Source of the DNA: Clostridium sp. CX1
GTDB taxonomy: Bacteria > Bacillota > Clostridia > Clostridiales > Clostridiaceae
NCBI RefSeq assembly: GCF_025398335.1
Contig: NZ_JAODOO010000021.1
Span: forward strand, 1 to 49,421
DNA: 49,421 nucleotides
Direction of reading: 5' to 3'
Under the pieces are notes generated by a model. It made no database searches. It saw only the letters and a program-made list of their open reading frames with translations, and was not told the origin of the DNA. The translations under genes and the position numbers were made by a program. Below, in pieces: positions 16,525-24,613 of the stretch (its first letter is position 1; each line of letters opens with the position of its first letter).

Positions 16525-16897
16525 CAAGAAGTTAACAACCCCAAAAATAACATTTTAGATTACAATGTAAAAGAGGTTTCCTATGAGTTTGTAATAGATA
16601 TACTGTCAAGTTTCAGTAAGATGCTATCAGAATTGTCTACAAGGGAACAACAAAAGAGACTACTACACATGCTAATTTCAAAAACAACTATAAACAAAAC
16701 TATATATACAATCAATAGAGATTAATATCAATGATAACTTAATAATGCACCTAAGTAAGGGAGGAGAGTCAAGTTTAGGTGGAACTGGCAGATGTTCGCC
16801 TTCTTATTTTGTTTATATTAAGAAAGTTGATGACAAATCCTATAAATATAAAAATTTGTATATAATTAATGAAAGAAATATTATAAATATAAAATAA
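16525..16897 (+). pseudogene. C-terminal remnant of a large serine recombinase
   Basis: From 16525 one frame reads NNILDYNVKEVSYEF, then FVIDILSSFSKMLSELSTRE and QQKRLLHMLISKTTIN, stopping at 16723. The +1 frame continues INDNLIMHLSKGGESSLGGT to a stop at 16895. Together they resemble the C-terminal tail of large serine recombinases (the EQQKRLLHxLI segment before a basic strand). The catalytic N-terminal domain is missing and there is a frameshift near 16720, so the gene is dead. It suggests a past integrated element next to the MepR/MepA-like pair. Confidence 0.6.
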
Positions 16898-16900
16898 ATA

Positions 16901-16949
16901 TTGACACTTTGAAACCTAATTGTTACACTATAAACAGTTAGAATTCTAA
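16901..16949 (+). promoter_or_regulatory. Promoter and palindromic operator of the MarR-MATE locus
   Basis: TTGACA (16901-16906), a 17-bp spacer and TACACT (16924-16929) form the promoter. TTAGAATTCTAA at 16938-16949 is a perfect 12-bp palindrome just downstream, where a repressor would block transcription. Confidence 0.7.
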
Positions 16950-16971
16950 GCAAGTTTTAGGAGGAATTTGA

Positions 16972-17409
16972 ATGACTAATTCTAGATACTCTATACAAAC
17001 ACCATATTCACAATTAATAAGAAGTATTGCGATAAAAATGAAACTCAGTTCTGATGAAAAAGTAAAAAAGTTAGGATTAAATTCTCAACAAGGACGAATG
17101 ATAGGTTATATTTATGAACATCAAGACAGTGGTATTATTCAAAAAGATTTGGCACGAGCATTTCAACGTACAGAAGCAAGCATTACAAGTATGCTTCAAG
17201 GGTTAGAGAAAAAAGGATATATAGAAAGAAGAATTCCTAAAGAGAATGAGAGACAAAAATATATATATGTATTGCCTAAAGGTGCTGAATTAATAGAAGA
17301 TTTTAATAAATCAGTGGTTGAGGCAGAGGAAAATATTATTGCAAGCTTGACGGAACAAGAAAAAGAGACGTTGTTAGCTTTGCTATTGAAAGTAGATAGA
17401 AATTTATAA
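16972..17409 (+). CDS. MarR-family regulator, MepR-like
   Basis: The 145-residue protein opens with SRYSIQTPYSQLIRSIAIKM and has a winged helix QDSGIIQKDLARAFQRTEASITSMLQGLEKKGYIERR, wing IPKENERQKYIYVLPKG, and C-terminal dimer helices. The resemblance to Staphylococcus MepR and the immediate MATE neighbour support a role as local repressor of a multidrug exporter. AGGAGG precedes the ATG at 16972. The palindrome TTAGAATTCTAA in its own promoter and a near copy before the MATE gene are the likely binding sites. Confidence 0.88.
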   Translation: MTNSRYSIQTPYSQLIRSIAIKMKLSSDEKVKKLGLNSQQGRMIGYIYEHQDSGIIQKDLARAFQRTEASITSMLQGLEKKGYIERRIPKENERQKYIYVLPKGAELIEDFNKSVVEAEENIIASLTEQEKETLLALLLKVDRNL

Positions 17410-17467
17410 GTTATTAATATAATAACTTATACCTAAAAACTTAGAACTCTAAGAATATGAATTCTAA
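17406..17467 (+). promoter_or_regulatory. Inverted repeat and second operator between MarR and MATE genes
   Basis: ATAAGTTATT (17406-17415) and AATAACTTAT (17421-17430) form a 10-bp hairpin over the MarR stop codon. TTAGAACTCTAA (17441-17452) and GAATTCTAAG (17459-17468) repeat the operator motif seen at 16938, so the regulator probably binds here too. Confidence 0.6.
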
Positions 17468-17493
17468 GAATGCTTATTGTGGAGGATGAAATT

Positions 17494-18855
17494 ATGAAAC
17501 AAAAATTGTCAAACGAATATTATTTAGAATATGCACCAATTACTAAGGCAATTGCACATTTATCTATTCCTATGATGATTGGTATGTCAGTAGGTACAAT
17601 ATATAACGTTATTAATGCTTTTTTTATTGGACTATTAAACAATACAGATATGCTAACTGCTATTACTTTAGGACTACCAATCTTCACTATATTGATGGCT
17701 TTTGGAAATATGTTAGGAGCTGGAGGCGGAACATTTATAACTCGTCTTGTTGCAAAACAAAATATAGAGAAAGCTAAGAAGATAGCAGGATATACTTTTT
17801 ATAGTAGTATTATCATAGGAATTTTGCTTGGAATAATCTTAACAATAGCACTTACTCCTATTGTTAAGATTATGGGGGCAGATACTTCTGCTATTATTAA
17901 TTATACAAAAAATTATTCTTTAACTATGTTTATTGGTGGCTTTGCAATTGTAATGAACTTTGCATTGGAGCAAGTTGTGAGAGCAGAAGGAGCATCAAAA
18001 GAATCAATGTTCGGAATGGTTGTAAGTACAATTTTTAGTCTTATCTTTGACCCATTATTTATACTATTATTTAAATTTAATGTTGTAGGGGTAGCATTAT
18101 CAATGATTTTAGCTAATATAGCTTCATCTATTTACTATGTTTACTACTTGGAAACAAAAAGTGAAAATTTAAAAGGATTTATTAAGAATTTTAATATTTC
18201 TCTTAAAGATAAAATAGAGATATATAAAATTGGGGTTTCTGAACTGTTCCTAGCTGGTTTTCTAATTATTACAACTCTTCTTTTGAATAATTATTCAATT
18301 AGATATGGAGAAAGTGTAGTAGCTAGTTTTGGGATTGCTTTGAGAATTGTACAAGTACCAGAATTTCTTGCAATGGGGCTTGCGCTAGGAATTATTCCTT
18401 TAATTGCATATAATTTTTCTAATGAAAACTTTAAGAGATTAAAAGACAGTATAAAACAATCAGCTTTATGGATTTTGGGATTATCAGGCGGGGTTGTTAC
18501 TTTAGTTTATATTTTTAGAAATGTAATTATTCATCTGTTTTCCAATGATGCAGCAGTATTAAGTGTTGGGGGTTATATCATGGCTGCCATGCTTATTTCC
18601 GCATTTTTCAATGGATTTACAACATTATTTATAGGAATTTTTCAAGCATCAGGTCAAGGAACACCATCAACAATTATGGCAATTACACAAGGAATTCTGT
18701 TTATTCCTGTCATAATAGTATTGAATAATTTCTTTGGATTGCACGGTGTTATATGGTCTATGACCATTACAGAACTAATTACCTTTTTAACTGGAGTAAT
18801 ACTATATATTATTTTTAATAATAAACTAAAGAAGAATCAAGTAGTAGCAAACTAG
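17494..18855 (+). CDS. MATE-family multidrug exporter, MepA-like
   Basis: The 453-residue protein has about 12 membrane helices in two related halves and many MATE hallmarks: an opening ITKAIAHLSIPMMIGMSVGTIYNVINAFFIG, LGAGGGTFITRLVAKQN, EQVVRAEGASKESM and IFQASGQGTPSTIM. It closely follows the MepA pattern and should expel cationic drugs or metabolites using a sodium or proton gradient. The ATG at 17494 is used because GGAGG lies at 17481-17485; an earlier in-frame ATG would include it. It lies 84 bp behind the MepR-like gene. The pair resembles staphylococcal mepRA without mepB. Confidence 0.9.
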   Translation: MKQKLSNEYYLEYAPITKAIAHLSIPMMIGMSVGTIYNVINAFFIGLLNNTDMLTAITLGLPIFTILMAFGNMLGAGGGTFITRLVAKQNIEKAKKIAGYTFYSSIIIGILLGIILTIALTPIVKIMGADTSAIINYTKNYSLTMFIGGFAIVMNFALEQVVRAEGASKESMFGMVVSTIFSLIFDPLFILLFKFNVVGVALSMILANIASSIYYVYYLETKSENLKGFIKNFNISLKDKIEIYKIGVSELFLAGFLIITTLLLNNYSIRYGESVVASFGIALRIVQVPEFLAMGLALGIIPLIAYNFSNENFKRLKDSIKQSALWILGLSGGVVTLVYIFRNVIIHLFSNDAAVLSVGGYIMAAMLISAFFNGFTTLFIGIFQASGQGTPSTIMAITQGILFIPVIIVLNNFFGLHGVIWSMTITELITFLTGVILYIIFNNKLKKNQVVAN

Positions 18856-19125
18856 CATCAATAAATATTGTATCTATATAACTATTTAGTTTTAATAAAG
18901 TGTGAGTATAATAAGCAAGGAAGTAAGATGGCTTATCACTTGCTACTGATATGGTAAAAACAAAGATTTTACTTATTAATCATGGAACTACCATAGCTGA
19001 ATATCGTAATTAAATACGAACTAACTATAAAACATAAAGGGGGTAATTTTTAAGTGGCGTATTATCAGGCAAGATTGATAGTAAAATTTTAAAATAAGTC
19101 AAGTTCAATCTATTTATATAAGTTA
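18856..19125. other. Intergenic stretch with short frame only
   Basis: No gene is supported. A 20-codon frame starting near 18952 (MVKTKILLINHGTTIAEYRN) may be the remnant of a gene start, and AAAGGGGGT at 19036-19044 precedes only a 12-codon frame. Confidence 0.4.
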
Positions 19126-19155
19126 TTGGACAAAAATGCTAAATATTATTATGAT
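19126..19155 (+). promoter_or_regulatory. Promoter of the tRNA-Glu gene
   Basis: TTGGAC (19126-19131), an 18-bp spacer and TATGAT (19150-19155), about 40 bp before the tRNA. Confidence 0.6.
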
Positions 19156-19197
19156 ATTAGTATAGAAGATACATTAATGTACTAACTATATTTCTAA

Positions 19198-19272
19198 GGC
19201 TCCTTGGTCAAGAGGTTAAGACGCCACCCTCTCACGGTGGAACCAGGGGTTCGATTCCCCTAGGAGTCACCA
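19198..19272 (+). tRNA. tRNA-Glu (anticodon CTC)
   Basis: The 75-nt sequence folds as a full cloverleaf. The acceptor stem GGCTCCT/AGGAGTC has one G-U pair; the anticodon arm CCACC-CTCTCAC-GGTGG holds anticodon CTC, which reads GAG; the T-arm is AGGGG-TTCGATT-CCCCT; CCA is encoded. It stands alone, with its own promoter upstream and a strong terminator downstream. Confidence 0.95.
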
Positions 19273-19273
19273 A

Positions 19274-19314
19274 AAAGCCACAACCATTGATATTAGTTGG
19301 TTGTGGCTTTTTTA
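19274..19314 (+). terminator. Terminator of the tRNA-Glu gene
   Basis: AAAGCCACAACCA (19274-19286) pairs with TGGTTGTGGCTTT (19298-19310), followed by T. Confidence 0.92.
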
Positions 19315-19328
19315 ATCTTGTCAATTTT

Positions 19329-19436
19329 TTATTTTTTATTAAGATACTTTCTCTTTGCATCCTCTACTGGACAAGTATCAAATTCTTTATCTGTTCTTTT
19401 TAGGCATTTCGTATAAATGCAATCTTTACAATTCAA
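19329..19436 (-). CDS. 35-residue cysteine-rich small protein
   Basis: A TTG start at 19436 behind a strong AAGGGGG site opens a 35-codon frame: MNCKDCIYTKCLKRTDKEFD, then TCPVEDAKRKYLNKK. Four of the cysteines (CKDC, C and TCP) are arranged as in small zinc- or iron-sulphur-binding modules. It is too short for most gene finders and I do not recognise a family. It lies between a tRNA terminator and a nitroreductase gene on the same strand, with about 70 bp upstream spacing. The ribosome site and ordered cysteines support a real gene; its role is unknown. Confidence 0.5.
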   Translation of the reverse strand: MNCKDCIYTKCLKRTDKEFDTCPVEDAKRKYLNKK

Positions 19437-19504
19437 TATTTAAGACCCCCTTCATTGAGCCTTTGTTATATAAATTTATCTCCAAAAGCTAATAAAAAAA
19501 TATT

Positions 19505-20062
19505 CTATTTATGAAATATTACAGGTTTTTTTCTTTTTGGTGGTGATAGTTTAGTTTTCATGTAACCCATACTCATAGGGCAAACTAATTCATATTTATC
19601 TGGAATATTATATTTTTCTTTAAATTCTTTTGTGTTTAAGGTATGCTCGGCAAATCCAATCCAACAGGTTCCAATTTCCATACTATGAGCAGCTAACATG
19701 ATATTGCTTGCTGCAAGACTACAATCGTAAATATACCAATGAGATTCTGTATTACCGTAAACAAGTAACAAGGTATTTGCATTATTAAAAATACTATATT
19801 CAGGGCTTTTTAACCAGCTCTCATATTGATTTAAATAAGGGTATTTTTCAAGGTTATCTAGTAAATATTTCTTTGATAGTTCTGATAAAGAATCTATTTC
19901 ATTCTTATCTCTGATAATTACAAATCCCCAAGGTTCCATTCCTGAGCCTGTCGACGCTTTTGTGCCAAGTTCAATTAGGTTTGTTAACACTTCTTCTGAT
20001 ATAATTTCATTAGTATACGCTCTAACACTTCTTTTACTATTGATACATTCTAAGATATCCAT
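19505..20062 (-). CDS. Nitroreductase-family flavoprotein
   Basis: The 185-residue protein opens MDILECINSKRSVRAYTNEI, the classic FMN-phosphate-binding RSVR motif, and continues with KASTGSGMEPWGFVIIRDK and CSLAASNIMLAAHSMEIGTCWIGF, both standard nitroreductase segments. Such dimeric FMN enzymes reduce quinones, nitro compounds or flavins with NAD(P)H; the specific substrate is not readable. The ATG at 20062 is chosen because GGGGGA precedes it and the family starts there; longer in-frame starts lack support. It is a single gene on this strand. Confidence 0.9.
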   Translation of the reverse strand: MDILECINSKRSVRAYTNEIISEEVLTNLIELGTKASTGSGMEPWGFVIIRDKNEIDSLSELSKKYLLDNLEKYPYLNQYESWLKSPEYSIFNNANTLLLVYGNTESHWYIYDCSLAASNIMLAAHSMEIGTCWIGFAEHTLNTKEFKEKYNIPDKYELVCPMSMGYMKTKLSPPKRKKPVIFHK

Positions 20063-20113
20063 TCCTATTCCCCCTTTAGTATATATTAAAGTTTTCTTTG
20101 AAACTCGCCTCAT

Positions 20114-20650
20114 TTTTCATAGTTTCGATTATGTACATCAGAAACTTGTTTCAAGTTTAATATCTCTATAATTAATTATGAACCTAAAATAGGATAAGTA
20201 AATAATTATACGAAAGGATTTACAAATTTTTCAAAATTTAAAAATACTAAAAACTAAAGCTCTAAGAAGCAGTCCAATTAAAAAAGATAGAAACTACATT
20301 CAAGGATTTTTTAAAATGATAGCAAATTAGCAATGATTTGTAGTTTGCTTTAAAAATAATGCCGTATGGGTAGATTTTCATTTAGTAGAGTTATAAGGTT
20401 TAATAATACATTAAGTAAAATATATAATAAAATTGAGTTTTACTAAATATGTGGAAGGTTATATAATTTACTTAACAAGAAGCTCATACTGAATTAAGAA
20501 ATAAAAAAATAGGTTCAATCATTGCAGCAAAGTTTACACCATTTATACACCATAGTTACATTTAAATGTAGAAAGATATATATTTTTACAGCTAGGAAAC
20601 CTAGGCATAATCTCATTTGTAGAACATTATAGGAATTAATCTTGTTTGGG
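20114..20650. other. Intergenic stretch, decayed sequence
   Basis: Over 500 AT-rich bases with no supported gene. AATAATGCCGT at 20357-20367 resembles a right end of the dispersed repeat family. Confidence 0.4.
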
Positions 20651-20653
20651 TTT

Positions 20654-20685
20654 GGAATCAGGGGTTCGGTTCTCCTATGATCCAT
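20654..20685 (+). other. tRNA 3'-end-like fragment
   Basis: GGAATCAGGGGTTCGGTTCT and the bases after it match the variable loop, T-arm and acceptor end of the tRNA-Glu gene at 19198 in about 24 of 30 positions. The T-loop TTCGGTT is intact and the stem pairs (AGGGG with CTCCT, one mismatch). The 5' two thirds of a tRNA are absent, so this is a tRNA relic. Confidence 0.5.
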
Positions 20686-20734
20686 TTTATGATTAGACAT
20701 ATTAACTTAGTGCGATGTGTAAGGAGCTGATATT

Positions 20735-21199
20735 TTGAATTATGATAAGTTGAAAGCTTTGTCCCAGGAAGATAGGGAAATATATTTAAGGGAGAAATTA
20801 GGTTCAGAAAAGTGCAAAATTCTAGATAAGTATAACCTACGTTCTAATTCTCGATTTTATTGGGAAAGGCATCATGACAAATATCCGGTTCAAGAGTATT
20901 TTAGTAATAGATTTGCAATGAAATCTACACCGTTAGGAATTATTTTTCATATAAATCATTTATGTTTTGCAAAAGTTAAGTATTTTGAAGATCATTGGAA
21001 TGAATATATTCCATGTAGATATGATTGCAAGAAGGGAATTATAGAAACGGAGCTTTATGATATGGAACTTATAAAACAAAAAAGTACGGATATTGTAATA
21101 GATTTAAGACAACTAGCAAGAATTCATTGGTTAAAGGATTTTAAAGAACTTTGTGCATATTTAGAGAAGATGCAGGAAAATCAACTGAAGGCTATTTAA
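20735..21199 (+). CDS. Hypothetical protein, 154 residues
   Basis: The product is soluble and charged (MNYDKLKALSQEDREIYLRE, later RFYWERHHDKYPVQEYF, PLGIIFHINHLCFAKVKYFEDHW and IVIDLRQLARIHWLKDFKEL). I do not recognise a family. The start is TTG at 20735 with AAGGAG at 20721-20726. The helical, tryptophan- and histidine-rich character fits a compact globular protein. It ends at a symmetrical terminator shared with the convergent isochorismatase gene. Codon use is like its neighbours. Confidence 0.65.
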   Translation: MNYDKLKALSQEDREIYLREKLGSEKCKILDKYNLRSNSRFYWERHHDKYPVQEYFSNRFAMKSTPLGIIFHINHLCFAKVKYFEDHWNEYIPCRYDCKKGIIETELYDMELIKQKSTDIVIDLRQLARIHWLKDFKELCAYLEKMQENQLKAI

Positions 21200-21242
21200 A
21201 GTTTTAATATGAAAAATTATTTAAATATTGTTATTTTTAAGA

Positions 21243-21271
21243 CGCACACCGCAATTGGTGTGCGGTTATTT
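21243..21271. terminator. Terminator between convergent genes
   Basis: CGCACACC (21243-21250) pairs with GGTGTGCG (21257-21264), followed by GTTATTTT. A perfect 8-bp GC-rich stem; it may serve either strand. Confidence 0.75.
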
Positions 21272-21347
21272 TCCTTATAATTAGCCTCTGGTAAAAGTAT
21301 TATACTGATTTTAAGGCAGAGTCTTTTAATAAATCTAAAGTAACTTT

Positions 21348-21854
21348 CTAAAAGGCTTGGTTGTAATTTATAAGTTCTACCCTTGTTGAAATTCCGTGGA
21401 GTGCAAATAAATGTATAGGTTCACTTACAGTTGTGCAACAATCCGATAGTATCTTTACACGATATTTTTCTGCTGTTTTAGAAATAGCTGTATGGGTAAC
21501 ACAATTTTGTGTCATCATTCCACATATGAAAAGTTCTTCTACTCCAAGTTCTGATAAGACTTTCTCCAAAGTTGTATTATAAAAACTATCTGCAAATGTT
21601 TTGGTAACTATCTTTGCATTTGGAGAAGCTTTTAATATTCTTGGGTGAATCTCTGCTCCTTCTGTGCCTTCGTTAAAAAATGATGAGTTGCTATTTCCAA
21701 TATGTTGAATTAAAATTACAGGGATATTATTTGCATTTGCTTTTTCAATAGCTTTTTCAATGTTATTTAAGGTGTTTTCGGAATTCCATAGAGGAAATTT
21801 TCCCTTTTCAAAGTAATCATTTTGTAAATCAATAACTAAAAGTCCTTTTTTCAT
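21348..21854 (-). CDS. Isochorismatase/nicotinamidase-family cysteine hydrolase
   Basis: The 168-residue protein has the family triad: D9 in LLVIDLQNDYF, K85 in TKTFADSF and C118 in CGMMTQNCVTHTA, with the conserved cis-peptide region before the cysteine. Family members hydrolyse nicotinamide, isochorismate, N-carbamoyl compounds or related amides; TFADSFYNT and GMMTQNCV suit the small single-domain amidohydrolase group. AGGAGG precedes the ATG. The HxlR regulator gene lies upstream on the same strand but a terminator separates them, so the two may be controlled independently. Confidence 0.88.
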   Translation of the reverse strand: MKKGLLVIDLQNDYFEKGKFPLWNSENTLNNIEKAIEKANANNIPVILIQHIGNSNSSFFNEGTEGAEIHPRILKASPNAKIVTKTFADSFYNTTLEKVLSELGVEELFICGMMTQNCVTHTAISKTAEKYRVKILSDCCTTVSEPIHLFALHGISTRVELINYNQAF

Positions 21855-21990
21855 TAATAAGCCTCCTATATTTTACATTCATCTTATACTTTTATAAACA
21901 TGTCATTTCATCTAAATCGCTGACCTGTATTATATTAATCATAGCATGAAGTATTTTATTCTGAAATTACCCACTTTTTTGTGTGTATTA

Positions 21991-22025
21991 TATAAAAACA
22001 TTGATACTTCATTCAGCATCAATGT
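21991..22025 (-). terminator. Terminator of the HxlR gene
   Basis: On the minus strand ACATTGAT (22025-22018) pairs with ATCAATGT (22005-21998), followed by TTTTATA. It overlaps the end of the coding region. Confidence 0.75.
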
Positions 22026-22356
22026 TTTTATTTTGATCATTCAAATAATCTTGTCCTATTTCCTGCATAATTTCTAAGGCCTTTATAATTTTTTTTCCTC
22101 TGTCTGCTGTCAGGAAGTACTCCACTTTAAGAGGATACCCCTCATACTGTATTTTATCTACTAGCCCAAATTCTCGCAACTCATTTAGTTGTTGTAACAA
22201 CATCTTCTGACTGATTCCCTTTATATCCTTTTCTAACCGAGATAGTGATGACTTTCCGTAATATTTTAATTGATAAAGAATAACCGTTTTCCATTTACCT
22301 TTTAAAATATCATGTGTAATTTCTAATGGACAAGTATATTCTTTACGAAGCTTCAT
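22009..22356 (-). CDS. HxlR-family winged-helix regulator
   Basis: The 115-residue protein matches the HxlR family: YTCPLEITHDILKGKWKTVILYQL, KSSLSRLEKDIKGISQKMLLQQLNELREFGLV and the wing YEGYPLKVEYFLTADRGKK. The cysteine in the opening CPLE is conserved and is a redox or electrophile sensor in several members. HxlR regulators often control oxidoreductases next door. The ATG at 22356 follows AAGGAG at good spacing; a longer frame would include that site. The isochorismatase downstream and the nitroreductase further on are possible targets, but no operator stands out. Confidence 0.9.
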   Translation of the reverse strand: MKLRKEYTCPLEITHDILKGKWKTVILYQLKYYGKSSLSRLEKDIKGISQKMLLQQLNELREFGLVDKIQYEGYPLKVEYFLTADRGKKIIKALEIMQEIGQDYLNDQNKNIDAE

Positions 22357-22499
22357 TTTAATTCTCCTTACCAAGTTAATTCTAATTCTTACATTTGTGT
22401 TCATAGAGTAATTCTATAGTATTTAAAATAATCCTTCAATAAGTAGATAAATAACATTGTTTTAACTCAAAATAGTTAAATAAAAAGGATTTACACTTA

Positions 22500-22555
22500 G
22501 TACAGAAATAACCACATGAAATCTTATAACTATGATACAATTATCATTAGTTAAG
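22500..22555 (+). repeat. Promoter module of the dispersed repeat (copy before the phosphoesterase)
   Basis: TACAGAAATAACCACATGAA, then CTTATAACTATGATACAATT and ATCATTAGTTAAGTGAAAAT. Nearly the same sequence occurs before the genes at 30543 and 47905. It contains an extended -10 promoter (TGATACAAT at 22533-22541). Confidence 0.7.
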
Positions 22556-22602
22556 TGAAAATAGTAAAATGTTGTAAATTACATAGGAGGGGAGCAATAT
22601 CC

Positions 22603-23472
22603 TTGAATAAGCAAATTCCACTTAATAGCTTTTTTATAATATTCTGTTTAGCTGTAGTCTTAGTTGTTTTTTGTATATGGGAAAACAACTACGTTGTTAT
22701 AACAAATTACACATACGTAAATTCAAAAATACCAGAAGAATTTAATAACTATAAAATTCTTCACATTTCAGATTTGCATAATAAAAATTATCATGGCAGA
22801 TTATTAAATAAAATAAGAAAGATTAATCCTGATGTTATCGTAATTACTGGAGACCTTATTGACAGACGGAGGACTAAAATTGATGTAGCAGTAGAACTAG
22901 CAGAGCAGGTAGTTAGAATAGCACCAACATACTATGTTTCAGGAAATCACGAACAGCTGTCAGGAGAATATTCTGTGCTAAAGAAAAGGCTTAAACAGGC
23001 TAATATACATATAATTGATAATTCCTATGCTCTATTAAACAAAGGGGAAATTGGAATTGGGCTTCTAGGTATAGCTGACCCCACAATACAGCAAAGTGAG
23101 AGGGACTACCTTTTTCAAGATAACAGTAAATATATGAAAAGGGCCATTGAAGAAGTTTCTAAAGGTGTAAATACAAGCTTTAATATTTTATTATCTCATA
23201 GACCAGAGCAGTTTCAGTCATATAAGGACATGAGAGTTGATTTAGTTTTCAGCGGTCATGCTCATGGAGGGCAAGTTAGACTTCCCTTTCTTGGAGGGTT
23301 GTATGCACCAAATCAAGGAATGCTTCCTAAGTATACAGAAGGAATATATAAAAAAGGAGCAACATCAATGGTTGTAAGCAGAGGACTGGGAAATAGCAGT
23401 TTCCCTTTGCGGGTTTTTAATCAGCCAGAGTTAGTAGTTGTTACCTTGGAAAAAGAGAGTAATAGCCAATGA
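22603..23472 (+). CDS. Membrane-anchored calcineurin-like metallophosphoesterase
   Basis: The 289-residue protein has an N-terminal membrane helix (FFIIFCLAVVLVVFCIW, about 10-26) and an outward-facing phosphoesterase domain with all five metal motifs: DLH (57-59), GDLIDRR (83-89), GNHE (114-117), the histidine in LLSHRPE, and GHAHGG. Relatives such as YkuE act at the cell surface on envelope or nucleotide phosphates. The start is TTG at 22603, chosen because AGGAGGGG (22585-22592) lies upstream; the GTG at 22555 has no such site. Transcription probably starts in the repeat-borne promoter at 22533. Confidence 0.88.
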   Translation: MNKQIPLNSFFIIFCLAVVLVVFCIWENNYVVITNYTYVNSKIPEEFNNYKILHISDLHNKNYHGRLLNKIRKINPDVIVITGDLIDRRRTKIDVAVELAEQVVRIAPTYYVSGNHEQLSGEYSVLKKRLKQANIHIIDNSYALLNKGEIGIGLLGIADPTIQQSERDYLFQDNSKYMKRAIEEVSKGVNTSFNILLSHRPEQFQSYKDMRVDLVFSGHAHGGQVRLPFLGGLYAPNQGMLPKYTEGIYKKGATSMVVSRGLGNSSFPLRVFNQPELVVVTLEKESNSQ

Positions 23473-23529
23473 AAGGTAAGAACAACAAACCCTATTTGGC
23501 AATATATTGCCTCCTATCAGTATAGTAGT

Positions 23530-23575
23530 ATAGTGTAAAATAGTATGTGTAAGCTCTCAAACTATTTTACGCTAT
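23530..23575. terminator. Bidirectional terminator hairpin
   Basis: ATAGTGTAAAATAGT (23530-23544) pairs with ACTATTTTACGCTAT (23561-23575), 15 bp with one G-U. It separates the convergent phosphoesterase and AraC genes and overlaps the AraC stop. Confidence 0.65.
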
Positions 23576-24464
23576 ATTTAGCTCTGTATTCGGAAGGTGT
23601 GCAATTCATATATTTTTTAAATACTTTCCCAAAGTAACTTATTCCATTAAAGCCTACATCAAAAGCAATGATAGAAATAGACTTTTTACTTTTCAAAAGT
23701 AATTCTGATGCCCTTAAAGTTCTATATTCCATTAAATATTCAAAAGGTGTCACTCTTAAAATTCTTTTAAAACTACGGCAGCATTCACTTTTACTTATGT
23801 TTGCTATCATTGCAATATTATTTAAGGAAACATCCTCTGCATAATGTTCATGTATATACTGTAATGCCAGCTTTACACGTTCTTCATCGTGAGAGACTGC
23901 TGATACAGAATCCTTAATTTCTTCTTTTAATTCTCTAATTATATTTAACCAAAGACTGCCTAAATAATTTCTTATTTCTAGTTCATATCCATAGGGTTTT
24001 TCATTCCACAAGGAGAATACTTTTCTTATATACTTCAATATGTTTTTCTGCCATTGAACATCGGGCTTTAAACAAATAAATTTTAAATTACTGGTTTCAA
24101 GGATTGGATTCAAATATTTTTTTTCAATAAGTGAATGCTTATTACCCCCAATTAAAGTAGAGTCAAGGTCAATAGAAAACATCATGCAATTACTATTTTT
24201 ATAGGGCTTAATCTGATGAAGTACATTTGAATTTACCATAATTCCTTCTCCAGCTTCTAAGGTGATTTTTTGATTTTCAATGAAAAAGGTTACCTTATCA
24301 TAAAGACAATATGAAAACTGCAGTTCCTTATGCCAATGCCATCTTATATATCCATCTTTAAACAGATTGAATTTATCTGTATAAATTGCCATTGGAAAGT
24401 CATAGGAGCCATGTTTTGTTGTCTCCTGTAGATTGTCATCTACTTCTATTTTTGATACCTGCAT
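23562..24464 (-). CDS. AraC-family regulator with cupin sensor domain
   Basis: The 300-residue protein joins an N-terminal cupin-like domain (RWHWHKELQFSYCL, ITLEAGEGIMVNSNVLHQI) to a C-terminal double helix-turn-helix (VKLALQYIHEHYAEDVSLNNIAMIANISKSECCRSFKRI and the signature FDVGFNGISYFGKVFKKYMNCTPSEYR). It should bind a small molecule and activate nearby genes. The ATG at 24464 sits seven bases behind GAGGTG; a GTG further up would overlap that site. The divergent EamA exporter gene, 149 bp away, is the obvious target. Confidence 0.92.
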   Translation of the reverse strand: MQVSKIEVDDNLQETTKHGSYDFPMAIYTDKFNLFKDGYIRWHWHKELQFSYCLYDKVTFFIENQKITLEAGEGIMVNSNVLHQIKPYKNSNCMMFSIDLDSTLIGGNKHSLIEKKYLNPILETSNLKFICLKPDVQWQKNILKYIRKVFSLWNEKPYGYELEIRNYLGSLWLNIIRELKEEIKDSVSAVSHDEERVKLALQYIHEHYAEDVSLNNIAMIANISKSECCRSFKRILRVTPFEYLMEYRTLRASELLLKSKKSISIIAFDVGFNGISYFGKVFKKYMNCTPSEYRAKYSVK

Positions 24465-24613
24465 TTTTATCACCTCGCTAATATAGTTTTAATTTTTGAT
24501 AATATATTAATTGTTATATATTGAAAATAATAATAAAATTATTACAGATTTATATGAATAAATCAATATATTTGCAATGAACTTATAACCTGTTCGAAAT
24601 AATTGCAGAGAAA

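Noticed and set aside
18952-19014. 20-codon frame MVKTKILLINHGTTIAEYRN
   Set aside because: Too short to be a gene and without a ribosome site; may be the relic of a gene start.
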